A DNA stretch of 64,000 nt. Source: an uncultured Duncaniella sp. (lineage in GTDB: Bacteria > Bacteroidota > Bacteroidia > Bacteroidales > Muribaculaceae). Position numbers and translations under genes: made by a program. The notes beneath the pieces were generated by a model that was not told where the DNA came from, made no database searches, and saw only the letters and a list, made by a program, of their open reading frames with translations. The stretch lies in contig NZ_CAJTMT010000001.1 in the NCBI RefSeq assembly GCF_910577345.1, positions 235,699-299,698 of the forward strand, given 5' to 3'. Positions 1-9,641 of this stretch are shown one piece after another (position 1 is the first letter of the stretch; the number at the start of each line of letters is the position of its first letter).

Positions 1-18
1 ATGAAAGACACTACAAGG

Positions 19-3000
19 TCATGGCTTTTTCACATATATAAGTTCTATACCGGCATCCGTGCCGAGATTTCGGGTGTATTGCTTGTCGCGAGGATTATTC
101 CAATGTTCAAGCACTCCAAGGCTCTTCAAACCTGTTCCATCCCCTTCCGGATCATAGAAGGTTTTTGAAAGAGGCGAATCAGCAAGAGCAGCCTCGACAA
201 GATACATGTCGCAATAGTCCACATCAGGCATTGTCGGGAACTCCGATGTGAGGAAATCAATGCCTACCGCATCTATGGCCACACCATCCTGAGAAGCGAA
301 TAGTGAACATGGCCAATCACCCTTGAATGGTGTCATCTGCCATTTTCCGGAGGGTGCCCCATTGACATCCTTCGATCCGTAAAGGCCATCGATGAGGAAA
401 AGCATTGTCTTTTCTCCGAGATCCTTGTGGCCCATGAAATCAGTGAATGTCATGAAGCGAGGCCGACCGCTACGGTCTTGATTGAAATTGTTGTGCTGGT
501 TCTTGCGGAAATTACGATCAATATCGGTGACTCCATACCAATTTTTAGCACAAAGCGTCACTCCCTGACCTCCATGACCTTTCAGCAATGCCATGTTTAT
601 GAGATAGTCGGCATCAACAGCACAGGTCGCAAGACCTTTTGCAAGTTTACCGTTATCCATCGAATAAGGGATAGCGTCTTTCACATAAGTGGCTTTCGTG
701 CGGCCCTCTCCCCCTTCATTGTCCATGTAGACTACGTCGGGAAATTCGGCATGGCATTTATTGTAAAGTGCATTGGTCATGAAACGGCTGGCATCAAACA
801 GGGTGATACACTTCTGCGGAATCCCTCCCTCGTTAACCATACTGCGCAGAAGAGCGAGCACGACATGCGGAGAAGCATTGAGCTGCTCGTTATCCTCATA
901 GACAAATGTATTGTTGAGATTGAGTTTCACAGCTATTTTCTCACCCTTTCTGTAACCTTTGCCCCCTTTTCCATGCTGCTTGTTGAAGTAGCTGAAAAGT
1001 GCGTTCCAAGCTTTCGCTGCGTTCTTTTCTCCGGTAAGGGTTATAATGGCGTTGTGTACCAGCCAGTCTGCCGCTTCCTGATTGTTGTAGTTATCCTCAT
1101 ACCATCTGCCCTCATCCTTATTCCATGTAGCCGCTCCGGGAGCATGGGCCCATGCCACACGTCCGGGATGTATGCCACGGGCTTTACCTATAGGGCTGTT
1201 ACTTCCCCAGGCCATAATGGCTTTCTTCTCATCACATCTCTCTGTCATGACAGCAACCTTTTCATTGATACCGCGCTCGACAGTGAGATTTTCATGATTG
1301 AAATTGAGGACATCATCAAGGTATACGGCATGACGGGCATCAGGCTTTTCAGCATTGACATGACAGTTTTTGAATGTCGCGCCATCGACATGCCTGAGCC
1401 AATATCCGAACGCCGGCTGAACCTTGAGGTCACTCACGTTGTAACGCCCGACACCTATCTCCGGAGGACAGGCTGTCGCATCCTCTTCCGAGTGTCCGCC
1501 TTTGACTGTCAGGTTGACATCGGAAAATGAAATGTCCTTGATGTAACCCGTATGGAGTCCGTCAGGGAGAGTAAATGTAAGACCACCCTCAATATCCTTG
1601 CTGTCAGGGAGCTTGAATCCGGCAATTATGGCCGCCGCTTCGTTTTGCGAACCGTCATAACCTTTCCATCGCTCTCCACGGAATGAACTTCCGCCGTAGA
1701 CTTCGGATACATCTACACCACTGACAGTCACATTCTCAATCCTTCCGATATTAGAATTCGTGACAAGAAGTTCCTTTCGCTCACTACCATTCTCACGGAA
1801 AGTGAACATTTCGGCATTCGCGCCCAGCACTCGCCCTCGATTGGAGATGGAAATAAAGAAAGGAGAACGTGTGCGTTTCATCACCGAACGTGTGAAGATT
1901 GGTCCGGTCTTACCACTGTTGAGATGGACGTTTCTAACACAGCCACCATCATTTGTGGAAATTGAAAATCCGGCTTTATTGGCACCAAGGACAAATATAT
2001 TGTCGACATACACATCAGTGATGTCATCGGCTGTCTCCGAACCGATCTGAAAAAGATTGCAGTTGGTATCACCGATTACATTGCGCACAAGATAATTGCA
2101 GGCCGGACGGGTGTATCCAAGCGAGCAATCAGAGCCAAGCTTGACAATATCGTCAGAGCTGACTGTTGAATAGATGTTGCGGACATTGACATCATTGCAA
2201 CTCATGAAGTCGTAAATATCACGGGCATTGGACCGGCTATCCTTACCGAAATATGTATCATGCATGTTCAATCCGTCGCTGCCTGTGGCGAGCAGTACGA
2301 AATGACCGGCTTGATCAATATGCAACATCGTGCCATCGTTATAGTCCCTGCCCTCAGGTGTGATATAGTACGGAACATCCTTTTCCTCATCATACCAGAG
2401 ATCATGTCCATTGGCAACGCCACCGATTTCAATGTCTTTGCAGAGTTTGAACACAAACATTTTATCGCAACGGCGTCCACGCTCATTGTTCATCACCCTG
2501 TCGGAAGTGAAAAGATTTCCATTGCCGGTAATCCGGCCGGTGCCGATAATCTTAACATTCTCTATTCTTTCCCCGAAGAACATGCAGTTGCGGAAAAAGG
2601 TATGGCCGACATCCTGCTTTGTGAGATAGTTCTCGGGGTCGCTATAAGGCTTTATGTCTACAGGCGAGAGTCCGTGGCGATAGGCACGGTCGCTGAACCA
2701 TGTGATCTCAGGCTCATCTCCACCCGGAATAGCAGCTATAACAGCCTTGTCACCTATATGGAGCCAGACATTGCTTTTGAGATGTACGGTGCGGACATTA
2801 TAAGTACCCTCCGGGAAATATATCACACCTCCTCCAATCTCATTGGTCTTGTCAATGAGAGTATTGAGAGCTTCGGTTTCATCAGTGGTGCCATCACCCT
2901 TGACGCCGTAATCCTTGGCATTAAACTCACCGGTATAATACCATACTGTGTTGGATACCCCACGCGTGTTTCCCCTCAACATATTGAGACGGAATGCGTA

Positions 3001-4023
3001 AAGCCTGTCCGGATCAAGTCGTGAGACATTGAGCTGACCGTTGGCATCAGACGACATCATATTGGCAGGCAGTTTTTGCCATGTAGTCCCCTCATCGGTT
3101 GAATAAAGGACTTCAGTATCCGAATAGTCGCCACTCGGAGTCCATCCGAACGAAACCCACGAATAATCCACCACTCCGTCGTAGCTGCCCTTGCAACGTG
3201 GCAAACGGCGGAAATCAGTAATCGTATTTACAGCTTTAAGTGTCGTTTGACATTTAGGAGAAATGAGTCTTAGAGGTTCGGATGTCGTATAGGAAGTCTC
3301 AAAGACATAATCCTTAGCCTCCGGTGCCACGCAACCCTTTATCGTCAGCGTTATGTCTGAGCCGTTTTCAGGACGGAAATCAAGTCCGGAAAGATGAATC
3401 CGCGTTCCTTTTGCCCCGAGATCACTCATGGTGGCCTCTCCTACTTTGTCATACGAATAGTCGGTGCCATGCCGTCCGACGGACTGTTTTGAAAGGTTAC
3501 GCAACTGCACTTCTCCACGGCCGATGATATTTACCCATACATTGTCGGGCGTAACCTTTATCCCTGCGGGAACGATGATGTCAACCTCCGACATCGGTGT
3601 ACGCTGTCCGGCATAAAAATCAAGTATAACATTTTGGGAGACACCTTTGGTAATCTTTGGATTGCGCAGACTCATCTCCGCAGGGAGTGCCTGGCGTGAG
3701 ATGGCCACAGGATATTTCTTACCTGACAGGACCACCCTATCTCCTTGCATGAGTTTACCATTCAGTTTTGTCGCACCTTTTATGTCAATGATTCTTGGAG
3801 CCACCCCGGCCTCGGATAGAGATTTCAGCAGGCCCTCTGCATCTGCAAGAGTGCTTGTCAATCCCTTATCCTCGGGTGTATCTACAGTATAAGCGTATGT
3901 CGAACCGTCAAATACCCAAAGGGTATCATTGGCGATATGCCAGGGGCTTCCTGCATCCATCATCAATGAAGATGCTATGAATGCAAGCGCTATTGCGGGA
4001 TATTTCAGAGAATTAAAGTTCAT
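19..4023 (-). CDS. Secreted GH28-like beta-helix protein fused to a DUF362 domain
   Basis: This is a 1334-residue exported protein with an N-terminal signal peptide (about 1-25). Residues ~25-365 form beta-rich modules, including an Fn3-like stretch before 365. Residues ~366-920 are a pectin-lyase-like right-handed beta-helix that opens with the DYGVKGDGTTDET motif typical of GH28/pectate-lyase-3 proteins; SSDD at ~622-625 could be the GH28 aspartate pair. Residues ~925-1334 match DUF362 (SPIGKARGIHPGRVAWAH at ~943-960, MALLKGHGGQGVTLCAKNWYG at ~1144). DUF362 is normally a separate protein, so this is a fusion with no stop or frameshift visible. It likely cleaves a galacturonic-acid or related linkage; the DUF362 role is unknown. 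Its ATG overlaps the end of the GH95 gene by 11 bp, so it is probably translationally coupled as the last gene visible in the operon. Confidence 0.8.
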   Translation of the reverse strand: MNFNSLKYPAIALAFIASSLMMDAGSPWHIANDTLWVFDGSTYAYTVDTPEDKGLTSTLADAEGLLKSLSEAGVAPRIIDIKGATKLNGKLMQGDRVVLSGKKYPVAISRQALPAEMSLRNPKITKGVSQNVILDFYAGQRTPMSEVDIIVPAGIKVTPDNVWVNIIGRGEVQLRNLSKQSVGRHGTDYSYDKVGEATMSDLGAKGTRIHLSGLDFRPENGSDITLTIKGCVAPEAKDYVFETSYTTSEPLRLISPKCQTTLKAVNTITDFRRLPRCKGSYDGVVDYSWVSFGWTPSGDYSDTEVLYSTDEGTTWQKLPANMMSSDANGQLNVSRLDPDRLYAFRLNMLRGNTRGVSNTVWYYTGEFNAKDYGVKGDGTTDETEALNTLIDKTNEIGGGVIYFPEGTYNVRTVHLKSNVWLHIGDKAVIAAIPGGDEPEITWFSDRAYRHGLSPVDIKPYSDPENYLTKQDVGHTFFRNCMFFGERIENVKIIGTGRITGNGNLFTSDRVMNNERGRRCDKMFVFKLCKDIEIGGVANGHDLWYDEEKDVPYYITPEGRDYNDGTMLHIDQAGHFVLLATGSDGLNMHDTYFGKDSRSNARDIYDFMSCNDVNVRNIYSTVSSDDIVKLGSDCSLGYTRPACNYLVRNVIGDTNCNLFQIGSETADDITDVYVDNIFVLGANKAGFSISTNDGGCVRNVHLNSGKTGPIFTRSVMKRTRSPFFISISNRGRVLGANAEMFTFRENGSERKELLVTNSNIGRIENVTVSGVDVSEVYGGSSFRGERWKGYDGSQNEAAAIIAGFKLPDSKDIEGGLTFTLPDGLHTGYIKDISFSDVNLTVKGGHSEEDATACPPEIGVGRYNVSDLKVQPAFGYWLRHVDGATFKNCHVNAEKPDARHAVYLDDVLNFNHENLTVERGINEKVAVMTERCDEKKAIMAWGSNSPIGKARGIHPGRVAWAHAPGAATWNKDEGRWYEDNYNNQEAADWLVHNAIITLTGEKNAAKAWNALFSYFNKQHGKGGKGYRKGEKIAVKLNLNNTFVYEDNEQLNASPHVVLALLRSMVNEGGIPQKCITLFDASRFMTNALYNKCHAEFPDVVYMDNEGGEGRTKATYVKDAIPYSMDNGKLAKGLATCAVDADYLINMALLKGHGGQGVTLCAKNWYGVTDIDRNFRKNQHNNFNQDRSGRPRFMTFTDFMGHKDLGEKTMLFLIDGLYGSKDVNGAPSGKWQMTPFKGDWPCSLFASQDGVAIDAVGIDFLTSEFPTMPDVDYCDMYLVEAALADSPLSKTFYDPEGDGTGLKSLGVLEHWNNPRDKQYTRNLGTDAGIELIYVKKP

Positions 4024-6577
4024 AGGTTTTTCCTTTTTCCGTTGGCAAGTCTATGACAAAAGTTTCTTTAAGTCCGGACGGTGAAGAAGATTCCACCCCG
4101 GGATGTTTCACAAAGTCGGCGGAAGCCGGAACATACATCATCGGATTGGAATTTTCACCGGTTGCGGGTGAACCTTTGAGTTCCTTGAAAGAACGCACAC
4201 GACAGTTACCGCCAAGGGTGGAAGTGATTTTAGCCTTGGTCAACTGTCCATCTTTCCAATCTATATCCACAATAAAGCCGCCACGTGCTCTGAGACCTTT
4301 CACAGAACCGCTTCGCCATGCGTCGGGAAGCGCAGGGAGAAGGAATATCTCTCCTCCATGACTTTGCATCAACATTTCAGTAATGCCTGCAGTTGCGCCG
4401 AAATTGCCATCAATCTGAAACGGCGGATGAGCATCAAAAAGATTGGCATACGTTCCGCCATGTTTGGTTGAGACCTCCGTCACATCCACATACTTCAATC
4501 CGTTCTTAAGCATCCTATAGGCATGGTTGCCATCCTCCAGACGAGCCCAGAAATTGATTTTCCAAGCCATTGACCATCCTGTGCCGCCATCGCCACGGAT
4601 TTCCAGAGTGCGGAGACAAGCATCGGCAAGGTCGCGGTCGCGACGCGGGAGAATCTGCTTGCCCGGATGCAATCCGAACAGATGAGAAGCATGACGATGT
4701 TCCGGATCCTGCTCTTCAAACTCCTCGTTCCATTCAAGCAACTGCCCCTTTGAACCCTGATGATACGGATAGAGTTTGGGAAGGGTTGAAGCGATAGCAT
4801 CGCAATATTCCGAATAGCCGAGTATGCGGCTTGTCTGAAGGAAGTTCGAGAAAAGGTCGCGGGCGAGGGCAATATCCATCGTCGAGGCTTTAGATAGTTC
4901 ACCTTCCACTTTTTCGCCGGAAGCGTCTATGTAATGAAACCTGTTTTCAGGCGAAGTGGATGGATTCGTCACCATATATCCAGTTTCATCGTCCTGAAGC
5001 CATTGGAGCAGGAACTCAACCGCACCTTTCATGGTCGGATAGGCCACTTCCTCCAGATACTTCCGGTCACCGGTATAAGCATAGTGATCCCACAAATGCT
5101 GACAGAACCACACTCCCGCCATCGGCCAGCATGACCACCGTGGAGCGCCTTTTTTGTCAATCTCAAAACCTCCTGTCGGCGCCGTCTGAGCCCATACATC
5201 GGAATTATGATGCACACACCACCCTTTTTCCATTCCGTAGTTCACTTTGGCTGTTTCCGCTCCGTTGGCGGCAAGATCCATTACGAAATCCGAAAGCGGG
5301 GCGAAGCACTCCGTGAGATTTGTCATCTCCACAGGCCAATAGTTCATCTCCGTGTTGATATTGACTGTATAGTTCGAACCCCACGGCGGTTGGATGTGCG
5401 GATTCCAGATTCCCTGAAGGTTCGAAGGCTTACCCCCCTTGCGGGATGATGCGATGGTCAGATAACGGCCATACTGATAATAAAGCTCCACCAAGCCCAA
5501 ATCTGAATCATTGACGGCGAAATTTTTCAGTCGCTCAGGAGTCGGCTTGCCTGATAAATCAGACCCGCAGCTATCATTCGAAAGTGTGAGCTGCACACGG
5601 TCAAAAAGGGTGCGGTAATCTTCAGTATGATTGGCGAGCAACTGTTCGTATGTTTTGCCAAGAGCTGCTGACAAATCCCGATTGACAGCTATCGCAGGGT
5701 CGACTCCCTCAGAGCCGGGAAGCTTGTCAACGCCATTGTAGCTCGTAGCTCCCGCGAGAATCAGGATTGCAGAATTAGCTCCCGACACTCTGAGGTCAGA
5801 ACCGTCAGACACAACGTCACCGCCATCAGTTGCCACAGCCACCTTTACCTCGAAATTCATTCCTTCTTTACCGGTCTCGTCGTAAACAATCTGATTGGGG
5901 TCATCGTCACGATTGGCGACATAGACAGGAGCTTTCCCCTTTAGCGTAAGGGTGCCGTCATTTTCAGCATCAACAGTATATCTCAACTGACTTGATAACG
6001 AAACATCAAAATTAACGGCAGCCTCCTTGTCGGCCTCAACCCTAACCACCATCACCTGATCCGGGTAAGAGATGAAAGAAGTGCGGGTATAGCTTACCCC
6101 ATCCACGGTGTAACGGACCGTGGATGTTGCATTGCTGATGTTGAGGTCACGGCAATAGCAGTCAATCGGCCCTTCATCGTGCATGTTCAGACGCAAATCG
6201 GCAAGAGGAAGATAACGCGCCGTATACGGCCCTTGGCAATTGGCTTTCCAAATAGCTGAGGCTTTCTTGTAATCACCGGCATTCACCGCATCCCGTACCG
6301 CTTTGAGAGATTTCGCGGCTTTGGGATTGTTCCAATTACCCGGACCACCGGACCATAATGTCTCCTCGTTCAGTTGGTACAGTTCCTCGTAGGGATTTCC
6401 AAATACCATTGCTCCGAGACGACCGTTGCCAAGAGGCAGAGCCTCCTCCCATTTTTCGGCAGGTGATGAATACCAAAGACAATAATCACCGTCGCCACAC
6501 GAGCCATCATGCGAAGAGCATGATTGTAGCGAAAATGCAGCAGCTATAGCAATTGTAATAGTATTTCTGACATTCAT
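4013..6577 (-). CDS. GH95 family alpha-L-fucosidase (or alpha-L-galactosidase)
   Basis: This 854-residue protein matches GH95 over its whole length: N-terminal WYSSPAEKWEEALPLGNGRLG at ~35-55, then the (alpha/alpha)6 barrel. Residues matching the Bifidobacterium AfcA active site are all present: N406 and N408 (NINTEMNYWP), E615 (LLEWNEEF) and D723 (QIDGNFG). The N-terminus ends in LQSC (C20), a lipobox, so it is probably a surface or periplasmic lipoprotein. GH95 enzymes remove terminal alpha-1,2-linked L-fucose, and some prefer L-galactose. It starts 3 bp after the GH29 gene and overlaps the GH28-DUF362 gene by 11 bp, so the three are one transcript. The family call is certain; the exact sugar and linkage are not. 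Confidence 0.93.
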   Translation of the reverse strand: MNVRNTITIAIAAAFSLQSCSSHDGSCGDGDYCLWYSSPAEKWEEALPLGNGRLGAMVFGNPYEELYQLNEETLWSGGPGNWNNPKAAKSLKAVRDAVNAGDYKKASAIWKANCQGPYTARYLPLADLRLNMHDEGPIDCYCRDLNISNATSTVRYTVDGVSYTRTSFISYPDQVMVVRVEADKEAAVNFDVSLSSQLRYTVDAENDGTLTLKGKAPVYVANRDDDPNQIVYDETGKEGMNFEVKVAVATDGGDVVSDGSDLRVSGANSAILILAGATSYNGVDKLPGSEGVDPAIAVNRDLSAALGKTYEQLLANHTEDYRTLFDRVQLTLSNDSCGSDLSGKPTPERLKNFAVNDSDLGLVELYYQYGRYLTIASSRKGGKPSNLQGIWNPHIQPPWGSNYTVNINTEMNYWPVEMTNLTECFAPLSDFVMDLAANGAETAKVNYGMEKGWCVHHNSDVWAQTAPTGGFEIDKKGAPRWSCWPMAGVWFCQHLWDHYAYTGDRKYLEEVAYPTMKGAVEFLLQWLQDDETGYMVTNPSTSPENRFHYIDASGEKVEGELSKASTMDIALARDLFSNFLQTSRILGYSEYCDAIASTLPKLYPYHQGSKGQLLEWNEEFEEQDPEHRHASHLFGLHPGKQILPRRDRDLADACLRTLEIRGDGGTGWSMAWKINFWARLEDGNHAYRMLKNGLKYVDVTEVSTKHGGTYANLFDAHPPFQIDGNFGATAGITEMLMQSHGGEIFLLPALPDAWRSGSVKGLRARGGFIVDIDWKDGQLTKAKITSTLGGNCRVRSFKELKGSPATGENSNPMMYVPASADFVKHPGVESSSPSGLKETFVIDLPTEKGKTYEL

Positions 6578-6580
6578 AGC

Positions 6581-8014
6581 TTATTCTGTATCAAGTATGC
6601 GGAACACTTTTTCCGAATTTGAAATGAGAGTCTGTTTAGGAAGCTTGTTTTTCAGATCGAGACGTATCACAGTGACAGTCTTGTGAGGCATTACTGACGG
6701 GAGAGACACCGTCACGCCATTCTTATCTGAATTGAATTTTAATTTTTCGCCATCGGCCAGCATGACAGCTTCTTTCACTTTGAAATTACCGTCAAGACGC
6801 AATTTGCCATTTTCAGGCCAGTCGAATACACAGAGATAGAGTGATGAATTGCGGTCGTTGTCCTTTCTTACCACCTCACCCCAAGCGGGTGCGAGGCCAC
6901 TGCGCAAAGTCCCGTAAATGGCCTCACCATTCACTCTCAGCCATTTTCCGGTCTCGTTAAGACATTCCACTGCCTGTTCAGGCACATCGCCAAGACCATC
7001 AGGGCCGATATTCAACAGATAATTGCCACCTCGGGCCGCAATCGTGACGAGGTTGCGGATGATTTCCGTGGATGACTTCCATTTTGTTTCCTTCTTTTTA
7101 TAACCCCATGAATTACCGATATTCATACAGGTTTCCCAATAGATACCTTCAATATCCTCTGCTTTCGGCACACGTCCCTCCGGTGTCTTGTAGTCGCCGG
7201 GAAAATTCGGACGTTTCAGACGGTCGTTGACAATAATTTGTGGATACTCACTTACAAGTTTCATCATATCACCGGCCTGTTTGTCGGTGATGCGCTGAGG
7301 AGTATCAAAGAAAATCGCACCCAGATCATCTCCATAGCGGTCAAGGAGCTCCTTCATTTGCGGGAGGGCTACTGAATAGAAATAATCATTGAAGTCACGC
7401 GAATGTTGGATAGCATCCCATGCACCATCATGCTGCGCGGTATAGTTGTCTATCTCAACAGAATCAGGATTAGCCCATCCCTCACGCATCAGTTTGCGGG
7501 CAGCGTTTCCTCCGGGGTTGTTCCAGTCCTGCGACTGGGAGTAATATATGCCGAATTTAATCCCATGTCGCTTACAGGCTTGTGCCACCTCATCGACAAT
7601 ATCACGTTTGAAAGGGGTATAATCGACTATATTGAACCGGCTTGCATCGCTTTTGAACATCGCAAAACCATCATGATGCTTGGTTGTGAACACTATGTAT
7701 CTCGCACCTGCGTTCTTGGCGAGAAGCACCATACTGTCTGCATTGAAATGAATGGGATTGAAGGTGCTTGCCATCGCACGATATTCGCGCACAGGAATCT
7801 TGCAGCGGTTCATTATCCATTCCGCACCACCCCTATTCTGGGGATAACCGTGGTATTCACCACCATATAATGCGTATGGTCCCCAATGGACAAACATTCC
7901 GAATTTGGCATCGTTCCACCATTTCATTTTCTGCTCCTGACTGTTTTCATCTGCGGCAAATGCCGGATTCAGGAAGCATATTATAGAAAGCAAGAGTGTG
8001 ATAAATTTCTTCAT
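6581..8014 (-). CDS. GH29 family alpha-L-fucosidase
   Basis: A 477-residue secreted enzyme with a signal peptide ending near AFA (residue 20). The GH29 barrel is clear: WWNDAKFGMFVHWGPYALYGG at ~32-52, TTKHHDGFAMF at ~110-120, YYSQSQDWNNPGG at ~157-169. The likely catalytic nucleophile is D237 in LGAIFFDTPQ. A C-terminal beta-sandwich follows after ~380. It hydrolyses alpha-L-fucosides with retention; together with the adjacent GH95 it gives the cluster two non-homologous fucosidases, which suggests more than one fucose linkage in the substrate. The length is normal for a family member without extra binding modules. It is 32 bp downstream of the beta-helix gene. Confidence 0.93.
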   Translation of the reverse strand: MKKFITLLLSIICFLNPAFAADENSQEQKMKWWNDAKFGMFVHWGPYALYGGEYHGYPQNRGGAEWIMNRCKIPVREYRAMASTFNPIHFNADSMVLLAKNAGARYIVFTTKHHDGFAMFKSDASRFNIVDYTPFKRDIVDEVAQACKRHGIKFGIYYSQSQDWNNPGGNAARKLMREGWANPDSVEIDNYTAQHDGAWDAIQHSRDFNDYFYSVALPQMKELLDRYGDDLGAIFFDTPQRITDKQAGDMMKLVSEYPQIIVNDRLKRPNFPGDYKTPEGRVPKAEDIEGIYWETCMNIGNSWGYKKKETKWKSSTEIIRNLVTIAARGGNYLLNIGPDGLGDVPEQAVECLNETGKWLRVNGEAIYGTLRSGLAPAWGEVVRKDNDRNSSLYLCVFDWPENGKLRLDGNFKVKEAVMLADGEKLKFNSDKNGVTVSLPSVMPHKTVTVIRLDLKNKLPKQTLISNSEKVFRILDTE

Positions 8015-8046
8015 AAAATATCCTGTTCAGGTTGTATGTATCTGTA

Positions 8047-9615
8047 TCAATTCTTGTTCATGACCGAAAGGTCAGCATTATGCCGTGCCATGAGCTGAGC
8101 CATGTAGAGTGAACGGGGAAACACATTGGTCTCATTATGCCCTTCCCAGACACCATCGGGACGGTCGGGATGCGCACCGGCCACTTTTTTGCCTTTTGTG
8201 CCGATACTGTAGTTTTTTCCGGATGTCCACGGACTTTGGACCACAGCAGTAGCCACATGGCAGTTCCAAAGCACCTGATTGACACCTGCCCAACCGTGTC
8301 CGCTACCCATTTTGCCACGATCCTGGACATTGAGCTCTCCATCGGTCACGATATTGTCATAAAGAGTTGCAACCGCCCAACGGTGATGCGGACCAATGTC
8401 GGCATAGGTCTGCGAAGCCGTGCAGTTGTAGAACACGTTCGGGCCACACACCTGTGAGCCGGTTATATAGTCATGACGACCTTCGGTACACTGACAATTC
8501 ATGAATAGATTCAACTGTCCGACATTATTGAAGCCATATCGGTTGCCTCCAGTGATAACCGATTTCGGTTCAAAATTGCGGCAGTTGTTGACAGTTATAT
8601 TCTTGGAATTGCGTTCGCAACTCACAGCCGAATAGCCGAAATATCTTGCGGTGACATTCTCCACCCAACAATTTTCAGCCTTGTCAATTCGGATTCCTAT
8701 CCAACCGTGTTTGTTATCCTCATAATTGTCAAATGCCGATTCAAGATGAAGATTGCAGATACCCACTTCAGATATGCGACCGTCGAATGTATATTTAAAG
8801 ACCTCGCCTCCTCCGTATTTTGCCTCCATCTCCATGACCACAGGATTGTCGATATAGAGCGTATTGCCATCCACACGGGTTATGGTTCGTTCGAATGCGA
8901 GGTTATATTCGTGAGGTTGCCATTGGCGGGTGCCTTTACGTTCGACAATCTGATCCATTTTGATGTCGTGAATCCACTTTTGTGTACCCGGACGGTAGAC
9001 TACCACCTTATCACCCTTCCTGAATCCGGCTCCGGATGAAACACGGAAAGAATGAGTGCCGACAGGGACAAAATCATCGGTAATTGAAACGCGGGTTCCT
9101 GCGACTTCCTCGCGCCCACCGGCACCGGAAATGCTGATGAGTGAATAGCGTTCGGGGGTGGTGGCTATCAGCCGCGTCTCGTCCGGATTACTGCCTTCAC
9201 CCATAATCACTACCCCGGATGCTTTGACTTCAAGGGATTTCGACACCGGATAGGTTCCGCGCTTCAAAAGCAGGACTCCGCGATGACCTTTGGCATCAAG
9301 AGGCAACGACGATATTTTGTCGATAGCCTTCTGTATGTGCGACCAATTGTCGCCTTTCACGGCTGAAATTTCCATCGTCACTCTATGCTTCGGGATACTT
9401 GCATCCCCCTGATGGTAACCCACCAGGCTGAAATCAGGAATTATATTGCCTTTTTCATCAGGGACATACTCCAGTTTGCCACCCGCATTTATCTTTACAA
9501 GAGATGATGACCACGGTGCAGGCATCTTGGTCTGGGAATTGACAGCAAATGGCAGGGACAGCAGTGCAAGTCCGAGAAGAGCAGCTATGCTTCTGAAAGA
9601 ATTTCTGTTGTTCAT
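8047..9615 (-). CDS. Secreted right-handed beta-helix protein, pectate-lyase-like
   Basis: A 522-residue exported protein with a signal peptide (about 1-27). The body is a right-handed parallel beta-helix of the pectate-lyase superfamily, seen from repeated short strands with Asn/Gly turns (for example CWVENVTARYFGYSAV and MNCQCTEGRHDYITGSQVCG). The C-terminal part has a strongly conserved-looking block, IGPHHRWAVATLYDNI followed by LNVQDRGKMGSGHGWAG and a WEG motif, which I associate, without being able to confirm it, with Bacteroidetes DUF4955-type proteins. It is probably a lyase or hydrolase acting on an acidic glycan; no catalytic residues can be named safely. It lies 26 bp after a GH105 gene and 32 bp before GH29, inside the operon. 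Confidence 0.7.
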   Translation of the reverse strand: MNNRNSFRSIAALLGLALLSLPFAVNSQTKMPAPWSSSLVKINAGGKLEYVPDEKGNIIPDFSLVGYHQGDASIPKHRVTMEISAVKGDNWSHIQKAIDKISSLPLDAKGHRGVLLLKRGTYPVSKSLEVKASGVVIMGEGSNPDETRLIATTPERYSLISISGAGGREEVAGTRVSITDDFVPVGTHSFRVSSGAGFRKGDKVVVYRPGTQKWIHDIKMDQIVERKGTRQWQPHEYNLAFERTITRVDGNTLYIDNPVVMEMEAKYGGGEVFKYTFDGRISEVGICNLHLESAFDNYEDNKHGWIGIRIDKAENCWVENVTARYFGYSAVSCERNSKNITVNNCRNFEPKSVITGGNRYGFNNVGQLNLFMNCQCTEGRHDYITGSQVCGPNVFYNCTASQTYADIGPHHRWAVATLYDNIVTDGELNVQDRGKMGSGHGWAGVNQVLWNCHVATAVVQSPWTSGKNYSIGTKGKKVAGAHPDRPDGVWEGHNETNVFPRSLYMAQLMARHNADLSVMNKN

Positions 9616-9641
9616 GCGTTTGAGTTAGAGAGATGTTTTTA

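Noticed and set aside
427..1530. A 367-codon open frame on the plus strand, opposite the GH28-DUF362 gene
   Set aside because: It has no recognisable domain, no start context, and its length follows from the base composition of the well-supported minus-strand gene. The same holds for similar open frames at 2260-3024, 10182-10880 and 13234-13920.
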